IMG/VR virus record: IMGVR_UViG_3300047353_000337
Coordinates: 1-64,000 of that record
Direction: 5' to 3' (one strand)
Origin: a virus
Length of the DNA: 64,000 nt
Position numbers and translations under genes: made by a program. The notes beneath the pieces are model-generated. The model made no database searches. It saw only the letters and a program-made list of their open reading frames with translations, and had not been told where the DNA came from. This document shows positions 9,001-16,372 of this stretch, one piece after another; within the stretch, counting starts at the first letter, position 1; the number at the start of each line of letters is the position of its first letter.

Positions 9001-9043
9001 AGCTGAATTACCAGGCGATGACGGCGACTATGGAGTACAATAG
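6029..9043 (+). CDS. Large baseplate hub-region protein with EF-hand motif
   Basis: A 1004-residue structural protein between gp53 and gp5. That position, its length and beta-rich segments such as YSMGQLLQTMQLAS and ITMTIKILGDPYYIAD fit the large hub protein (often called VrlC in marine phages) that may take the place of gp27. The start is TTG, supported by AGGAGA six bases upstream. The first 140 residues are Pro/Lys-rich. Near the C-terminus, residues 911-922 (DKDGDGVINVSE) match the canonical EF-hand calcium loop, with acidic ligands at positions 1, 3, 5 and 12. An acidic Asn/Gly-rich tail follows. The hub role is inferred from position. Confidence 0.6.
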   Translation: MSTYRKDPKTGQTLITPGNKVDPLNKNGKTYNELGTKPPKQPPPAEGDPEEAKKFMRALGMHGLADMYETNGDAAVKNPGQLPPMFQNHPFAGVIEQPNVTSSPTVKILNPEEMYPQAQNYGSRSGGGTATVGDVARVKTPPKKVVSQIALEPGSLPLPNELESFASYNNIFSFGCLSPEELNFPDDTYRKTGLRNGHMVLKSGGAFDGTQKPRTHAEKHYNIDTQYFIDNVDIETVIAPNKKSRMTNFHNLSFEVREPYSMGQLLQTMQLASTNAGYSNYLEAPWLLTINFVGWQDIGEGEVNPQLSAAKRLLPLKIVSVDFNVDTEGSIYRFSCSAFNDEAFMDGTQNLPCNVTIHGTDLQEICQSGLGSLATQINTHLLQKQKFQKNKIETDEFVFTFPLDTSSASASNLLKNATNSGTAYGTNKATEGDEYLVKEGIDYEAAFTTIDSRKDSAGYVEDNNDWAAGKTQQKKDYVNSLLGYSIKRGNLSETIKKTLANRDAGINAIGRNKITTEIPTAYGDTPFGKSGFALNPKTMTYSKNGTQINPKQRTIQFRAGTPIQRVLEELVLLSAFGETIMRKELQAKDGTIPWFRVEADVYIVEDQEAEKAQGRMPRIYVYRIVPYRANTSIFKLPNDPPAGYNKLVEDAAKAYNYMYTGLNKDILEFNIEFNNAFYKSIATDYNNKSGNNDASNQSTTEKGTQLELDNDTTNRTGANVTNIQNDTSQSKSNELAGAMTETAERRMARQFNEALVNSDVDLITMTIKILGDPYYIADSGMGNYNSSVTEWTNVTSDGSINHQNGQVDVLLNFLTPIDIDDQIGNYKMDGPAVGVSNFSGLYTVIGVNNNFSGNLFTQELELVKRPNFDLKDLEEAAAKKILDEEKAYIKRQNEARKFGEDSPQYNFAVADKDGDGVINVSEQLQANLTAEEAAKLANNKDKPKPSQPKVAKNAQVESDANYQREAFGTTSNPNAGIDGGYGPDNTANSNSAELPGDDGDYGVQ

Positions 9044-9049
9044 AACATA

Positions 9050-11815
9050 ATGGATCAATTAGAATCAAATAATATCAATAAACGCTCTTCGGGTGTAGGC
9101 TTTGCAAAAATGCCTCCAGGTCCTTTTCTAGCAAAAGTAGTCAATCATTTAGATCCTAAACGTCAAGGAGCATTGCGGGTACAATTATTACCTAACACAG
9201 TTAGCGGCTCAGACGATTTAGATGACGGACAATTATTTACAGCTAGATATTGCTCACCGTTTTACGGAACTACAGATGTTCGTAGTAACGGAAAAAATAA
9301 CGACTATTATAATACGCAACAGAGTTATGGATTTTGGGCAGTACCGCCTGATCCAGGAACTAAAGTTCTTGTTATATTTGCAGAAGGATCACCAAACCAG
9401 TGTTATTGGATAGGATGTGTTCAAGACGAATATATGAACATGATGGTTCCGGGTGGCTATCCAGCAGACAAGTCAACTAATATTGTACAAGACGGGATAC
9501 TAGATGACTTCAAAGGTAAAAGTTTACCTGTAGGAGAATTTAATAAAAGTATTGGAGCTAACGCAACAGGACCTCTAGATATACGTAAAGGAAATAATCC
9601 AGATAAATTTCCAAGACCTATTAATCCTATGATGTCTTTGACACTTGCAAAGCAAGGTCTTGAACAAGATGTTATTAGAGGAACAACAACTACAAGTTCA
9701 AGACGTGACATTCCTAATACTGTTTATGGTTGGAATACTCCAGGACCTTTAGATAAACGTGACGGCAAGCCAAAAGGAAAATATGGAGATGTACGAAGTT
9801 CAGCTTATATGTTTAGAAGCAGACTAGGCGGATCTGCATTTACAATGGATGACGGAGATCCTACTATTCTTAGAAATGGAATAGCAAAAGAAAATCCCGC
9901 ACTATATTATGATATTGAGAATACTCCTGATAATATTAGTAAGTCAGATGTTACATTACCGTTTAATGAACATATTAGATTACGTTCAAGAACAGGCCAT
10001 CAAATTTTATTACACAACACAGAAGACTTAATTTACATTGGTAATGCAAATGGTACAGCATGGATTGAATTAACATCAAATGGTAAAATTGATGTGTATG
10101 CACAAGATAGTATTAACCTAAGAACTGAAACAGATCTTAACATAAAAGCTGATAGAGATATAAACATTGAGTCTGGTAAAGATATTAACTTTACAGCAGG
10201 ACGTAATTATAAGTTAATGGTTAATAATGATAGAGATGTTAAAACAAATAAAAACGAAACTACATTTGTTGGAATGGATAAAAACGAATGGACAGGTAAT
10301 AATCATACAGTTGCAGTAGGTAGCGACCAAGATATTCAAATTAAAGGAACACAGCGTTCTACTATTAGTGGAGATTATAATTTACAAGTTAGTCAAGATG
10401 GACATATTGCTATAAACGCAAACTTGCATAGTAAAGTAGTTGGCGATTATAGACAAACTGTAAATGGTGCATTCAATTTAAAAACCGCTGGTGATAACAA
10501 ATTTACTAGTGGAGCAAGTACACAAATTAAAAGTACTCTTGCAAATAAATTAGATGCAGGAACATTAACTTCTATTTTAAGTGTAGGAACACATTCAGAA
10601 ACTGCATCACAAATACACATGAATAGTACAGTGCCTGCAACAACAGCAGATGTTGCCGATACAGTTGGCGATGCATTTAGTTTTCCGGTAACTAATTCAG
10701 TAATAGATAATACTAGCCGAGTGCTTGATAAAGATAATGTAGTTATGAATGATGCAAGCGGAAATCCATTAAGAGTAACAGCAGATGCACTTAGAGCAAG
10801 TGTTGCAGTTGAAGCAAACAGACCAAGACGTATTCCAAGACACGAACCATGGGACGGACACGAAAACATTAATCCAGCAGGACATACTCCTAGTGCTACA
10901 GCAAGTATATTATCACCGTCACCAGAAGTTAGATTACAACAACCTCAGATTGATAAAGATAGTGATATACCTGATTACTCAGAAACATCGGGTATCTATA
11001 ATGCACAAGATGCATATATCCGAGATCCAGTAACAGGTGAGCGTGTAAAAGAAACGTTTGATGCTGACAAAATTCCAACTAAAAACACAGATAATGCATC
11101 AGGTAACCAGCCAGCAGATCCTGTGCCTGTTGACGATATGCAACGGTATTTCTTAAGCGAACTTATAAAAGGTTTAGGATTAGATCCATTAACTTGGAAA
11201 TCAACAAATGCTCATGCACTAGCAATGGCTTGTGCCCAAGTACAAAAAGAATGTAACTTTGAACCAAGGTCAGAAAATATGAACTATAGAGTATCAACTC
11301 TACAGCGTGTATGGCCAAATAGATTTGGCGGATCAGCAGGCAAGCGTAAAGCTGAAACACTTGTTGCAGGTGGACCACCTGCTATTGCAAACTCAGTATA
11401 CGGAAATAGAATGGGCAACGGCTCTGCAGAAACAGGCGACGGATTTAGATATAGAGGTAGAGGACTTATACAAATTACAGGAACAAGTAACTATAAAAAA
11501 TATGGCGGACTAGCAGGTGTTGATATTTACAACAATGCTGACATGGCAAACGATCCTACAGTTGCTACAAAAGTTGCAGTAGCATACTTAAAAAGTAAAA
11601 GTGTAGATTGGACAAGTGCAGATTTTAATGCTTTAGGTACACAGTTTAAAAAAGCAGTAGGATACGCAGATGCTGGTGGATCAAACACAGCAAGCAGAAT
11701 TGGATTAGGAAAAGGATTCTATCAAAAAATCATTAATAATGAACTTACACCATTAGCAAGTTTAATCTTATCAACACCTATCGATAAAGGTGCAGGAACA
11801 TCACAGGTACAGTAA
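9050..11815 (+). CDS. gp5: Baseplate central spike gp5 with C-terminal GH19-type lysozyme
   Basis: A 921-residue central spike. Residues about 20-140 form the gp5 OB-fold domain (GPFLAKVVNHLDPKRQG ... GTKVLVIFAEGSPNQCYW). Residues about 320-490 hold short beta repeats (DINIESGKDINF, VAVGSDQDIQI) typical of the trimeric spike helix. From about 700 to 890 comes a glycoside hydrolase family 19 domain with candidate catalytic Glu734 and Glu742 (QVQKECNFEPRSENMNY) and the signature FRYRGRGLIQITGTSNYKKY. T4 gp5 instead carries a T4-lysozyme domain between OB-fold and spike. The enzyme should cut peptidoglycan during DNA injection. Confidence 0.9.
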   Translation: MDQLESNNINKRSSGVGFAKMPPGPFLAKVVNHLDPKRQGALRVQLLPNTVSGSDDLDDGQLFTARYCSPFYGTTDVRSNGKNNDYYNTQQSYGFWAVPPDPGTKVLVIFAEGSPNQCYWIGCVQDEYMNMMVPGGYPADKSTNIVQDGILDDFKGKSLPVGEFNKSIGANATGPLDIRKGNNPDKFPRPINPMMSLTLAKQGLEQDVIRGTTTTSSRRDIPNTVYGWNTPGPLDKRDGKPKGKYGDVRSSAYMFRSRLGGSAFTMDDGDPTILRNGIAKENPALYYDIENTPDNISKSDVTLPFNEHIRLRSRTGHQILLHNTEDLIYIGNANGTAWIELTSNGKIDVYAQDSINLRTETDLNIKADRDINIESGKDINFTAGRNYKLMVNNDRDVKTNKNETTFVGMDKNEWTGNNHTVAVGSDQDIQIKGTQRSTISGDYNLQVSQDGHIAINANLHSKVVGDYRQTVNGAFNLKTAGDNKFTSGASTQIKSTLANKLDAGTLTSILSVGTHSETASQIHMNSTVPATTADVADTVGDAFSFPVTNSVIDNTSRVLDKDNVVMNDASGNPLRVTADALRASVAVEANRPRRIPRHEPWDGHENINPAGHTPSATASILSPSPEVRLQQPQIDKDSDIPDYSETSGIYNAQDAYIRDPVTGERVKETFDADKIPTKNTDNASGNQPADPVPVDDMQRYFLSELIKGLGLDPLTWKSTNAHALAMACAQVQKECNFEPRSENMNYRVSTLQRVWPNRFGGSAGKRKAETLVAGGPPAIANSVYGNRMGNGSAETGDGFRYRGRGLIQITGTSNYKKYGGLAGVDIYNNADMANDPTVATKVAVAYLKSKSVDWTSADFNALGTQFKKAVGYADAGGSNTASRIGLGKGFYQKIINNELTPLASLILSTPIDKGAGTSQVQ

Positions 11816-12018
11816 TGCATAAATTTGTAATAATGAAAAACAATGAACTTTTTACGTACACAAATTTTGAGGATATTCCTCTAGACTTTGATCACATAAT
11901 TGAATTCAATCCTTCAGTACCCCCTGAGCCACATACTGAAGAACAACACCAAGAAATTGCACAATGGCCAGATAGATTAGAAACATTAATGGAGATAGAA
12001 CGTGCCCGCAGTAACTAG
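11815..12018 (+). CDS. Small conserved-type baseplate-region protein
   Basis: A 67-residue acidic protein that begins FVIMKNNELFTYTNFEDIP and ends in a charged helix. It starts inside the gp5 stop (TAATG) and its end overlaps the PAAR gene by 17 bases, so it is embedded in the baseplate operon and almost certainly translated. No signal peptide or membrane segment is visible. Function unknown; a chaperone or linker for the spike tip is only a guess from position. Confidence 0.6.
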   Translation: MHKFVIMKNNELFTYTNFEDIPLDFDHIIEFNPSVPPEPHTEEQHQEIAQWPDRLETLMEIERARSN

Positions 12019-12292
12019 AATTGGAGATGCAGATGTAGCTCACTGTTCGGGTATGACTAGAGCAGAAGGATCAGGTGATGTATTTGCAAATGGAATATCT
12101 GTAAGTAGACAGGGTGATAATAATACTTCACATTTACTACCTCCTGTACCATGTCCAAGTCATGCCGCACCAATAGCAGTAGGATCAACAACAGTTTTTA
12201 CAAATGGCAAAGGAACAGGCAGAATAGGAGATGCGATATCAGGTTGTACAAGCGTAGCGGCTGGCAGTCCTAATGTTTTCGCCGGCGGATAA
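12002..12292 (+). CDS. PAAR-repeat spike tip protein (gp5.4-like)
   Basis: A 96-residue PAAR-type protein. It shows the pattern of short beta strands and turns with repeated GDADVAH, VFANGISVSRQGD, HAAPIAVGSTTVFTNGKG and VFAGG segments, and His and Cys residues able to bind a metal at the apex. PAAR proteins sharpen the tip of gp5/VgrG spikes. The start is GTG, in the end of the preceding gene. Its position just after gp5 fits the T4 gp5.4 role. Confidence 0.9.
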   Translation: MPAVTRIGDADVAHCSGMTRAEGSGDVFANGISVSRQGDNNTSHLLPPVPCPSHAAPIAVGSTTVFTNGKGTGRIGDAISGCTSVAAGSPNVFAGG

Positions 12293-12310
12293 AATAAGGT
12301 AAATATTAAT

Positions 12311-12745
12311 ATGGCAACAGATTTATACAAAACAATTAAAATTACTCCTAAAAGGCAGTCAAAACCTCCTGTATCACAGAAGGCATACAGAGGATTCAGC
12401 ACAGTTAATCCTGACAACAATTCTTTCCAACAATTTGATGTTTCATTAATTAAACAAAATTTATTAAATCATCTTAATATACGCCAAGGAGAAAAGTTAT
12501 CTGATCCTAGATTTGGTTGTATTATTTGGGATGCCTTATACGAGCCATTAACATCACAACTAAAAGACGCAATTACAGAAAATGTTACAAATATTGTAAA
12601 TTACGATCCAAGAACTAGAGCTACAGGAGTTCAAGTTTCGGAATACGAAAGCGGATTACAAATAGAATGTACGTTGATGTACTTAGACTACAATATTAGT
12701 GAACAACTAAGATTACAGTTTGATAAAAGCGTTGGATTGTCGTGA
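12311..12745 (+). CDS. gp25: Baseplate wedge protein gp25
   Basis: A 144-residue member of the gp25/IraD-like wedge family. Recognisable are the segment IRQGEKLSDPRFGCIIWD, in which many gp25 proteins have an E-R-P-F/G pattern, and the C-terminal strand region. In T4, gp25 joins gp6 and gp53 to form the wedge core and the sheath-initiating handshake. Length is close to T4 gp25 (132). It lies directly before gp6. Confidence 0.9.
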   Translation: MATDLYKTIKITPKRQSKPPVSQKAYRGFSTVNPDNNSFQQFDVSLIKQNLLNHLNIRQGEKLSDPRFGCIIWDALYEPLTSQLKDAITENVTNIVNYDPRTRATGVQVSEYESGLQIECTLMYLDYNISEQLRLQFDKSVGLS

Positions 12746-12775
12746 CACAATTAACTACTAGTATTATTGTTTTCA

Positions 12776-12782
12776 ATAAATA
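12776..12782 (+). promoter_or_regulatory. Late promoter before gp6 (ATAAATA)
   Basis: ATAAATA followed by CAGTA lies 26 bases before the gp6 ATG in a 63-base gap. The same ATAAATACAGTA string occurs at 31410, before another structural gene. It matches the -10 element recognised by T4-type gp55. Confidence 0.7.
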
Positions 12783-12808
12783 CAGTAGAGTTTAAAGAAG
12801 GATAATCA

Positions 12809-15800
12809 ATGTCATCAACCGACAGACAAAATAGATTGCTACTTGCAGAAGATTGGCAAAAAGTATATCAAAGTTACCGTAATGCGGAATTCCGTAGCTA
12901 CGACTTTGACACACTTAGACGGGCAATGATCACCTATCTAAGACAAAATTACCCAGAAGATTTTAACGATTATGTAGATACATCAGAGTACCTTGCACTA
13001 ATTGATATGATTGCATTCTTAGGTCAGAACATTAGTTATAGAGTTGACCTAAACGCAAGAGAAAACTTCTTAGAACTAGCAGAACGTAGAGAATCAGTTC
13101 TCCGTTTAGCTCGTATGCTTTCATATAATCCTAGACGTAATCAGTGTGCAAACGGACTACTTAAATTTGAGACAGTAAGCACTACAGAAAATTTAATTGA
13201 CAGTAATGGCACTAACTTATCAGACCAAACTATTATCTGGAATGACCCTAGTAATGCTAACTGGTCAGAACAATTTAGGCGTGTGTTGAATTCAGCACTT
13301 CCACAAAACGGAACAGTTGGTAAGCCATCAATAACCAAAGCAATTAATGGAGTACTTACACAACAGTATAGATTTACATCTACAGGTAACGATGTTCCTA
13401 TATATACTTTTAGTAAATCAGTTAACGGTTCTTCAACACAATTTGAAATTGTATCAACAGGTATTGATACTGACTTTAATGTAATAACAGAAGAAAATCC
13501 TGTACCAGGAAATAGTCTAGCATTTTTATATAGAGAAGATGGAAGAGGTTCAGGAAGTTCAAACTCAGGATATTTTTTACATTTTAGACAAGGAAGTTTG
13601 AAATCTAACGCATTTGACGTTTCAGCTCCGTCAGCTAATCAAAGGATTTCAATTGAAGCAGAAAATATTAATGATACTGATGTTTGGCTTTATGGTTTAA
13701 CCAGTAATGGTATTCCTAGTAAAATTTGGACAAAGGTAAGTTCAACTGAAGGGAACAATGCAATCTATAATAGTTTAAACAAAAAACTTAAAGATTTTTA
13801 TGTTGTACAAACTAGAGCAGATGACGAGATTAGTTTAGTATTTGCAGACGGCACATTTGGTAACTTGCCGCAAGGCGGATTTAGAGTTTATTATAGAACT
13901 AGTGCTAATAGATCGTTAAGTATTGCTCCAAGTGAATTAACAGATATTACTATTAGTTTTCCTTATCTTTCTAAGGCAGGAACAACAGAAACAATGACTG
14001 TTGGCTTAGAACTTAAAACACCAGTAACTAATGCTACTATTAGTGAAACAACTTCAAGTATTAGAACTAACGCTCCGCAAACTTACTATACACAAAATAG
14101 AATGGTTACTGGCGAAGATTATAATATTGTTCCTTTAACAACTAATCAAGAAATTATTAAAGTAAAATCAACAAATAGAATTGCTAGTGGTATTAGTAGA
14201 TATTTTGATCTTAAAGATGCTACTGGAAAATATTCTAGTACAAATTTATATGGCAGTGATGGAATACTTTATAGAGAGCCATATGAAAACAAAACGTCTT
14301 TTACGTTTGGCACTCAAACAGATATTGAAGGCGCTATTGAAAATACAATATTGCCTATTATACAAAATAGAGCAATTAGTAACTTTTACTTTGCAAACTA
14401 TGCTAAGATTATTGTTAGTGATCTTAATGCTACATGGAAGCAGTCAACTAAGACAACTAACAGTTCAACAGGACTATTAAATAATATTAATGATGTTGCA
14501 TATCAACTTGGAACATTTACAGGCGGTTCTTTAAAATATGTAGAAGCTGGAGCATTGCTTAAATTTAAACCACCAGTAGGATTTTATTTTATTGGTAATG
14601 GAGAGCTTACAAGTAACGCATCAGCAAAAGGCGCAAGTACATATAAATGGGTAAAAGTTATAAGCGTAGATGGTGCAGGCACAAGTGTTAACAGTGCAAC
14701 AGGTTTTGGACCAGTTGTGTTTAATGAAATATTACCTGCAAACAGTATACTAGAAGAAGTTAAACCAAAACTAGTAAAAGACATTTCAACAGATGTTAGA
14801 TCACAAATTATTGATCAAGTATTTTCATATAAAACTTTTGCATTAAGATATGATCAAGTTACAAGAAACTGGCGTATTATTATTAACGAAAATTTAAACA
14901 CAGTAGATGTGTTTAGTAATGGTAAAACAGGTGATGTAACAAATAATCAACTTGACTCAAGTTGGCTAATATTATTCGAAACAAACGGAGAAAAATATAC
15001 AGTTACAAATAGAGGACTTAGATATATTTTTGAAAGCGATAAAGAACTTTCTTTTTACTTTGATGGACAAAATAAAATTTACGATTCACAAACAGGACAG
15101 TTAGTAAAAGACAAAGTTGCAATTATGAACTTTAATACTAAGCCTGACGAACTTACACCATTTAATAATGATGTTAATTGGGAAATTGTTAATGCTTTTC
15201 GAAACACAGACGGATATATTAACAGCAAAAAAGTAGAAGTTAGTTTCTTTGATTTAAATGATGATGGCAGTATCGACGATCCAGACATATTTGATGCTGT
15301 AGTTGCACCTTTAACAAATACATCTACAAAATATATTTTCTTAAAGAAAGAATCATCGGATCAAGGATTTAACAAATATAATTATTATAATGCAGGTAGT
15401 ACAATCCAAACAGTTACAACAGAAACTGAAATTGGAGCATACAGTCAGTATTCAACAGGCCAAGTTTTTTATATTATTGATAACGATAACTTTAAAGTAT
15501 TAACTAATAATGTTCTTGTAGTAACAGCAGATTATAGAGCACACGTTGGCAGACCAGATCTTAAATTCCAGTACGTACATAGTGCAGATGATGGTAATAG
15601 AATTGATCCGAGTGTAAGTAATATTATTGATGTTTACATGCTTACACAAACATATGATCAAAACTATAGGAAGTATATTAGTGGAGCGATTGCTACTGAA
15701 CCTTTACCACCAAGTACAGATGAATTATTCCAAAACTACGGTGCAGAAATTGGCCAGTATAAATCAATTAGTGATGAAGTAATTTATCATTCCGTACAAT

Positions 15801-16372
15801 ATAAGCCTTTATTTGGTGTGCATGCACAAGAGAATTTACAAGCAACATTTAAAATTGTAAAGAATAGCGGTGAAGTAGTTAATAACAATGAAGTAAAAAC
15901 ACAAGTGATTAGTGCAATTAATTCGTTCTTTAGTTTGCAAAACTGGGATTTTGGAAATACATTCCATTTTACTGAACTTGCAACACATATAATGAATAGA
16001 ACAGCACCAGATGTTGTTAATATTTTATTAGTACCCAAACAAGCAAATCAAGGGTTTGGAAGTTTATATGAAGTTAAAGCAGAAAATAACGAGATCTTTA
16101 TTAACGATGCTACAGTTGAAGATATTGAAATTATTGATTCTGTAACAGCATCTAGAATCCAATCGGCAGGAAATGTAGTTACATCTACAGGAACTATTAA
16201 TACAGGAATTAAGAGTCAAGCATTATCAACAACTACAACTACTACAGCAACTACTACTAGTACAACAAGTTCGAGTAGTTCAAGCAGTTCGGGTAGTTCA
16301 GGTAGTTCAGGTAGTTCAGGATCAAGCGGTGGAAGCGGAAGCTCCGGCGGCGGCGGAGGTTATGGATACTAA
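12809..16372 (+). CDS. gp6: Baseplate wedge protein gp6 with Ser/Gly-rich tail
   Basis: A 1187-residue wedge protein; T4 gp6 is 660. The N-terminus (about 40-115) has the typical gp6 segment with LRQNYPEDFNDYVDTSEYLALIDMIAFLG and RENFLELAERRESVLRLARMLSY. The J-like core includes RMVTGEDYNIVP near 430. gp6 dimers link neighbouring wedges into the iris that opens on infection. The middle and C-terminal regions are expanded with beta-rich repeats. The last 45 residues are a Thr/Ser run, GSS repeats and then poly-Gly ending YGY, encoded partly by three exact copies of a 9-base unit at 16292-16318. The stop overlaps the next start (TAATG). Confidence 0.9.
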   Translation: MSSTDRQNRLLLAEDWQKVYQSYRNAEFRSYDFDTLRRAMITYLRQNYPEDFNDYVDTSEYLALIDMIAFLGQNISYRVDLNARENFLELAERRESVLRLARMLSYNPRRNQCANGLLKFETVSTTENLIDSNGTNLSDQTIIWNDPSNANWSEQFRRVLNSALPQNGTVGKPSITKAINGVLTQQYRFTSTGNDVPIYTFSKSVNGSSTQFEIVSTGIDTDFNVITEENPVPGNSLAFLYREDGRGSGSSNSGYFLHFRQGSLKSNAFDVSAPSANQRISIEAENINDTDVWLYGLTSNGIPSKIWTKVSSTEGNNAIYNSLNKKLKDFYVVQTRADDEISLVFADGTFGNLPQGGFRVYYRTSANRSLSIAPSELTDITISFPYLSKAGTTETMTVGLELKTPVTNATISETTSSIRTNAPQTYYTQNRMVTGEDYNIVPLTTNQEIIKVKSTNRIASGISRYFDLKDATGKYSSTNLYGSDGILYREPYENKTSFTFGTQTDIEGAIENTILPIIQNRAISNFYFANYAKIIVSDLNATWKQSTKTTNSSTGLLNNINDVAYQLGTFTGGSLKYVEAGALLKFKPPVGFYFIGNGELTSNASAKGASTYKWVKVISVDGAGTSVNSATGFGPVVFNEILPANSILEEVKPKLVKDISTDVRSQIIDQVFSYKTFALRYDQVTRNWRIIINENLNTVDVFSNGKTGDVTNNQLDSSWLILFETNGEKYTVTNRGLRYIFESDKELSFYFDGQNKIYDSQTGQLVKDKVAIMNFNTKPDELTPFNNDVNWEIVNAFRNTDGYINSKKVEVSFFDLNDDGSIDDPDIFDAVVAPLTNTSTKYIFLKKESSDQGFNKYNYYNAGSTIQTVTTETEIGAYSQYSTGQVFYIIDNDNFKVLTNNVLVVTADYRAHVGRPDLKFQYVHSADDGNRIDPSVSNIIDVYMLTQTYDQNYRKYISGAIATEPLPPSTDELFQNYGAEIGQYKSISDEVIYHSVQYKPLFGVHAQENLQATFKIVKNSGEVVNNNEVKTQVISAINSFFSLQNWDFGNTFHFTELATHIMNRTAPDVVNILLVPKQANQGFGSLYEVKAENNEIFINDATVEDIEIIDSVTASRIQSAGNVVTSTGTINTGIKSQALSTTTTTTATTTSTTSSSSSSSSGSSGSSGSSGSSGGSGSSGGGGGYGY
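16292..16318 (+). repeat. Three tandem 9-bp repeats in the gp6 tail
   Basis: GGTAGTTCA occurs three times without interruption and is flanked by degenerate copies. It encodes Gly-Ser-Ser units in the low-complexity C-terminus of gp6. Repeats of this kind change copy number by polymerase slippage without breaking the frame. Confidence 0.9.

Noticed and set aside
10447-10869. Long antisense open frame inside gp5
   Set aside because: It lies wholly opposite a strongly supported gene, its composition is that of a shadow frame, and it has no ribosome site.
12299-12305. GTAAATA before gp25 as a late promoter
   Set aside because: It is only 6 bases from the gp25 ATG, leaving no room for a leader, and deviates from the consensus.
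16240-16371. Repeats in the gp6 tail as a CRISPR-like array
   Set aside because: Repeats are 9-base, in frame and without spacers; they are coding low complexity.
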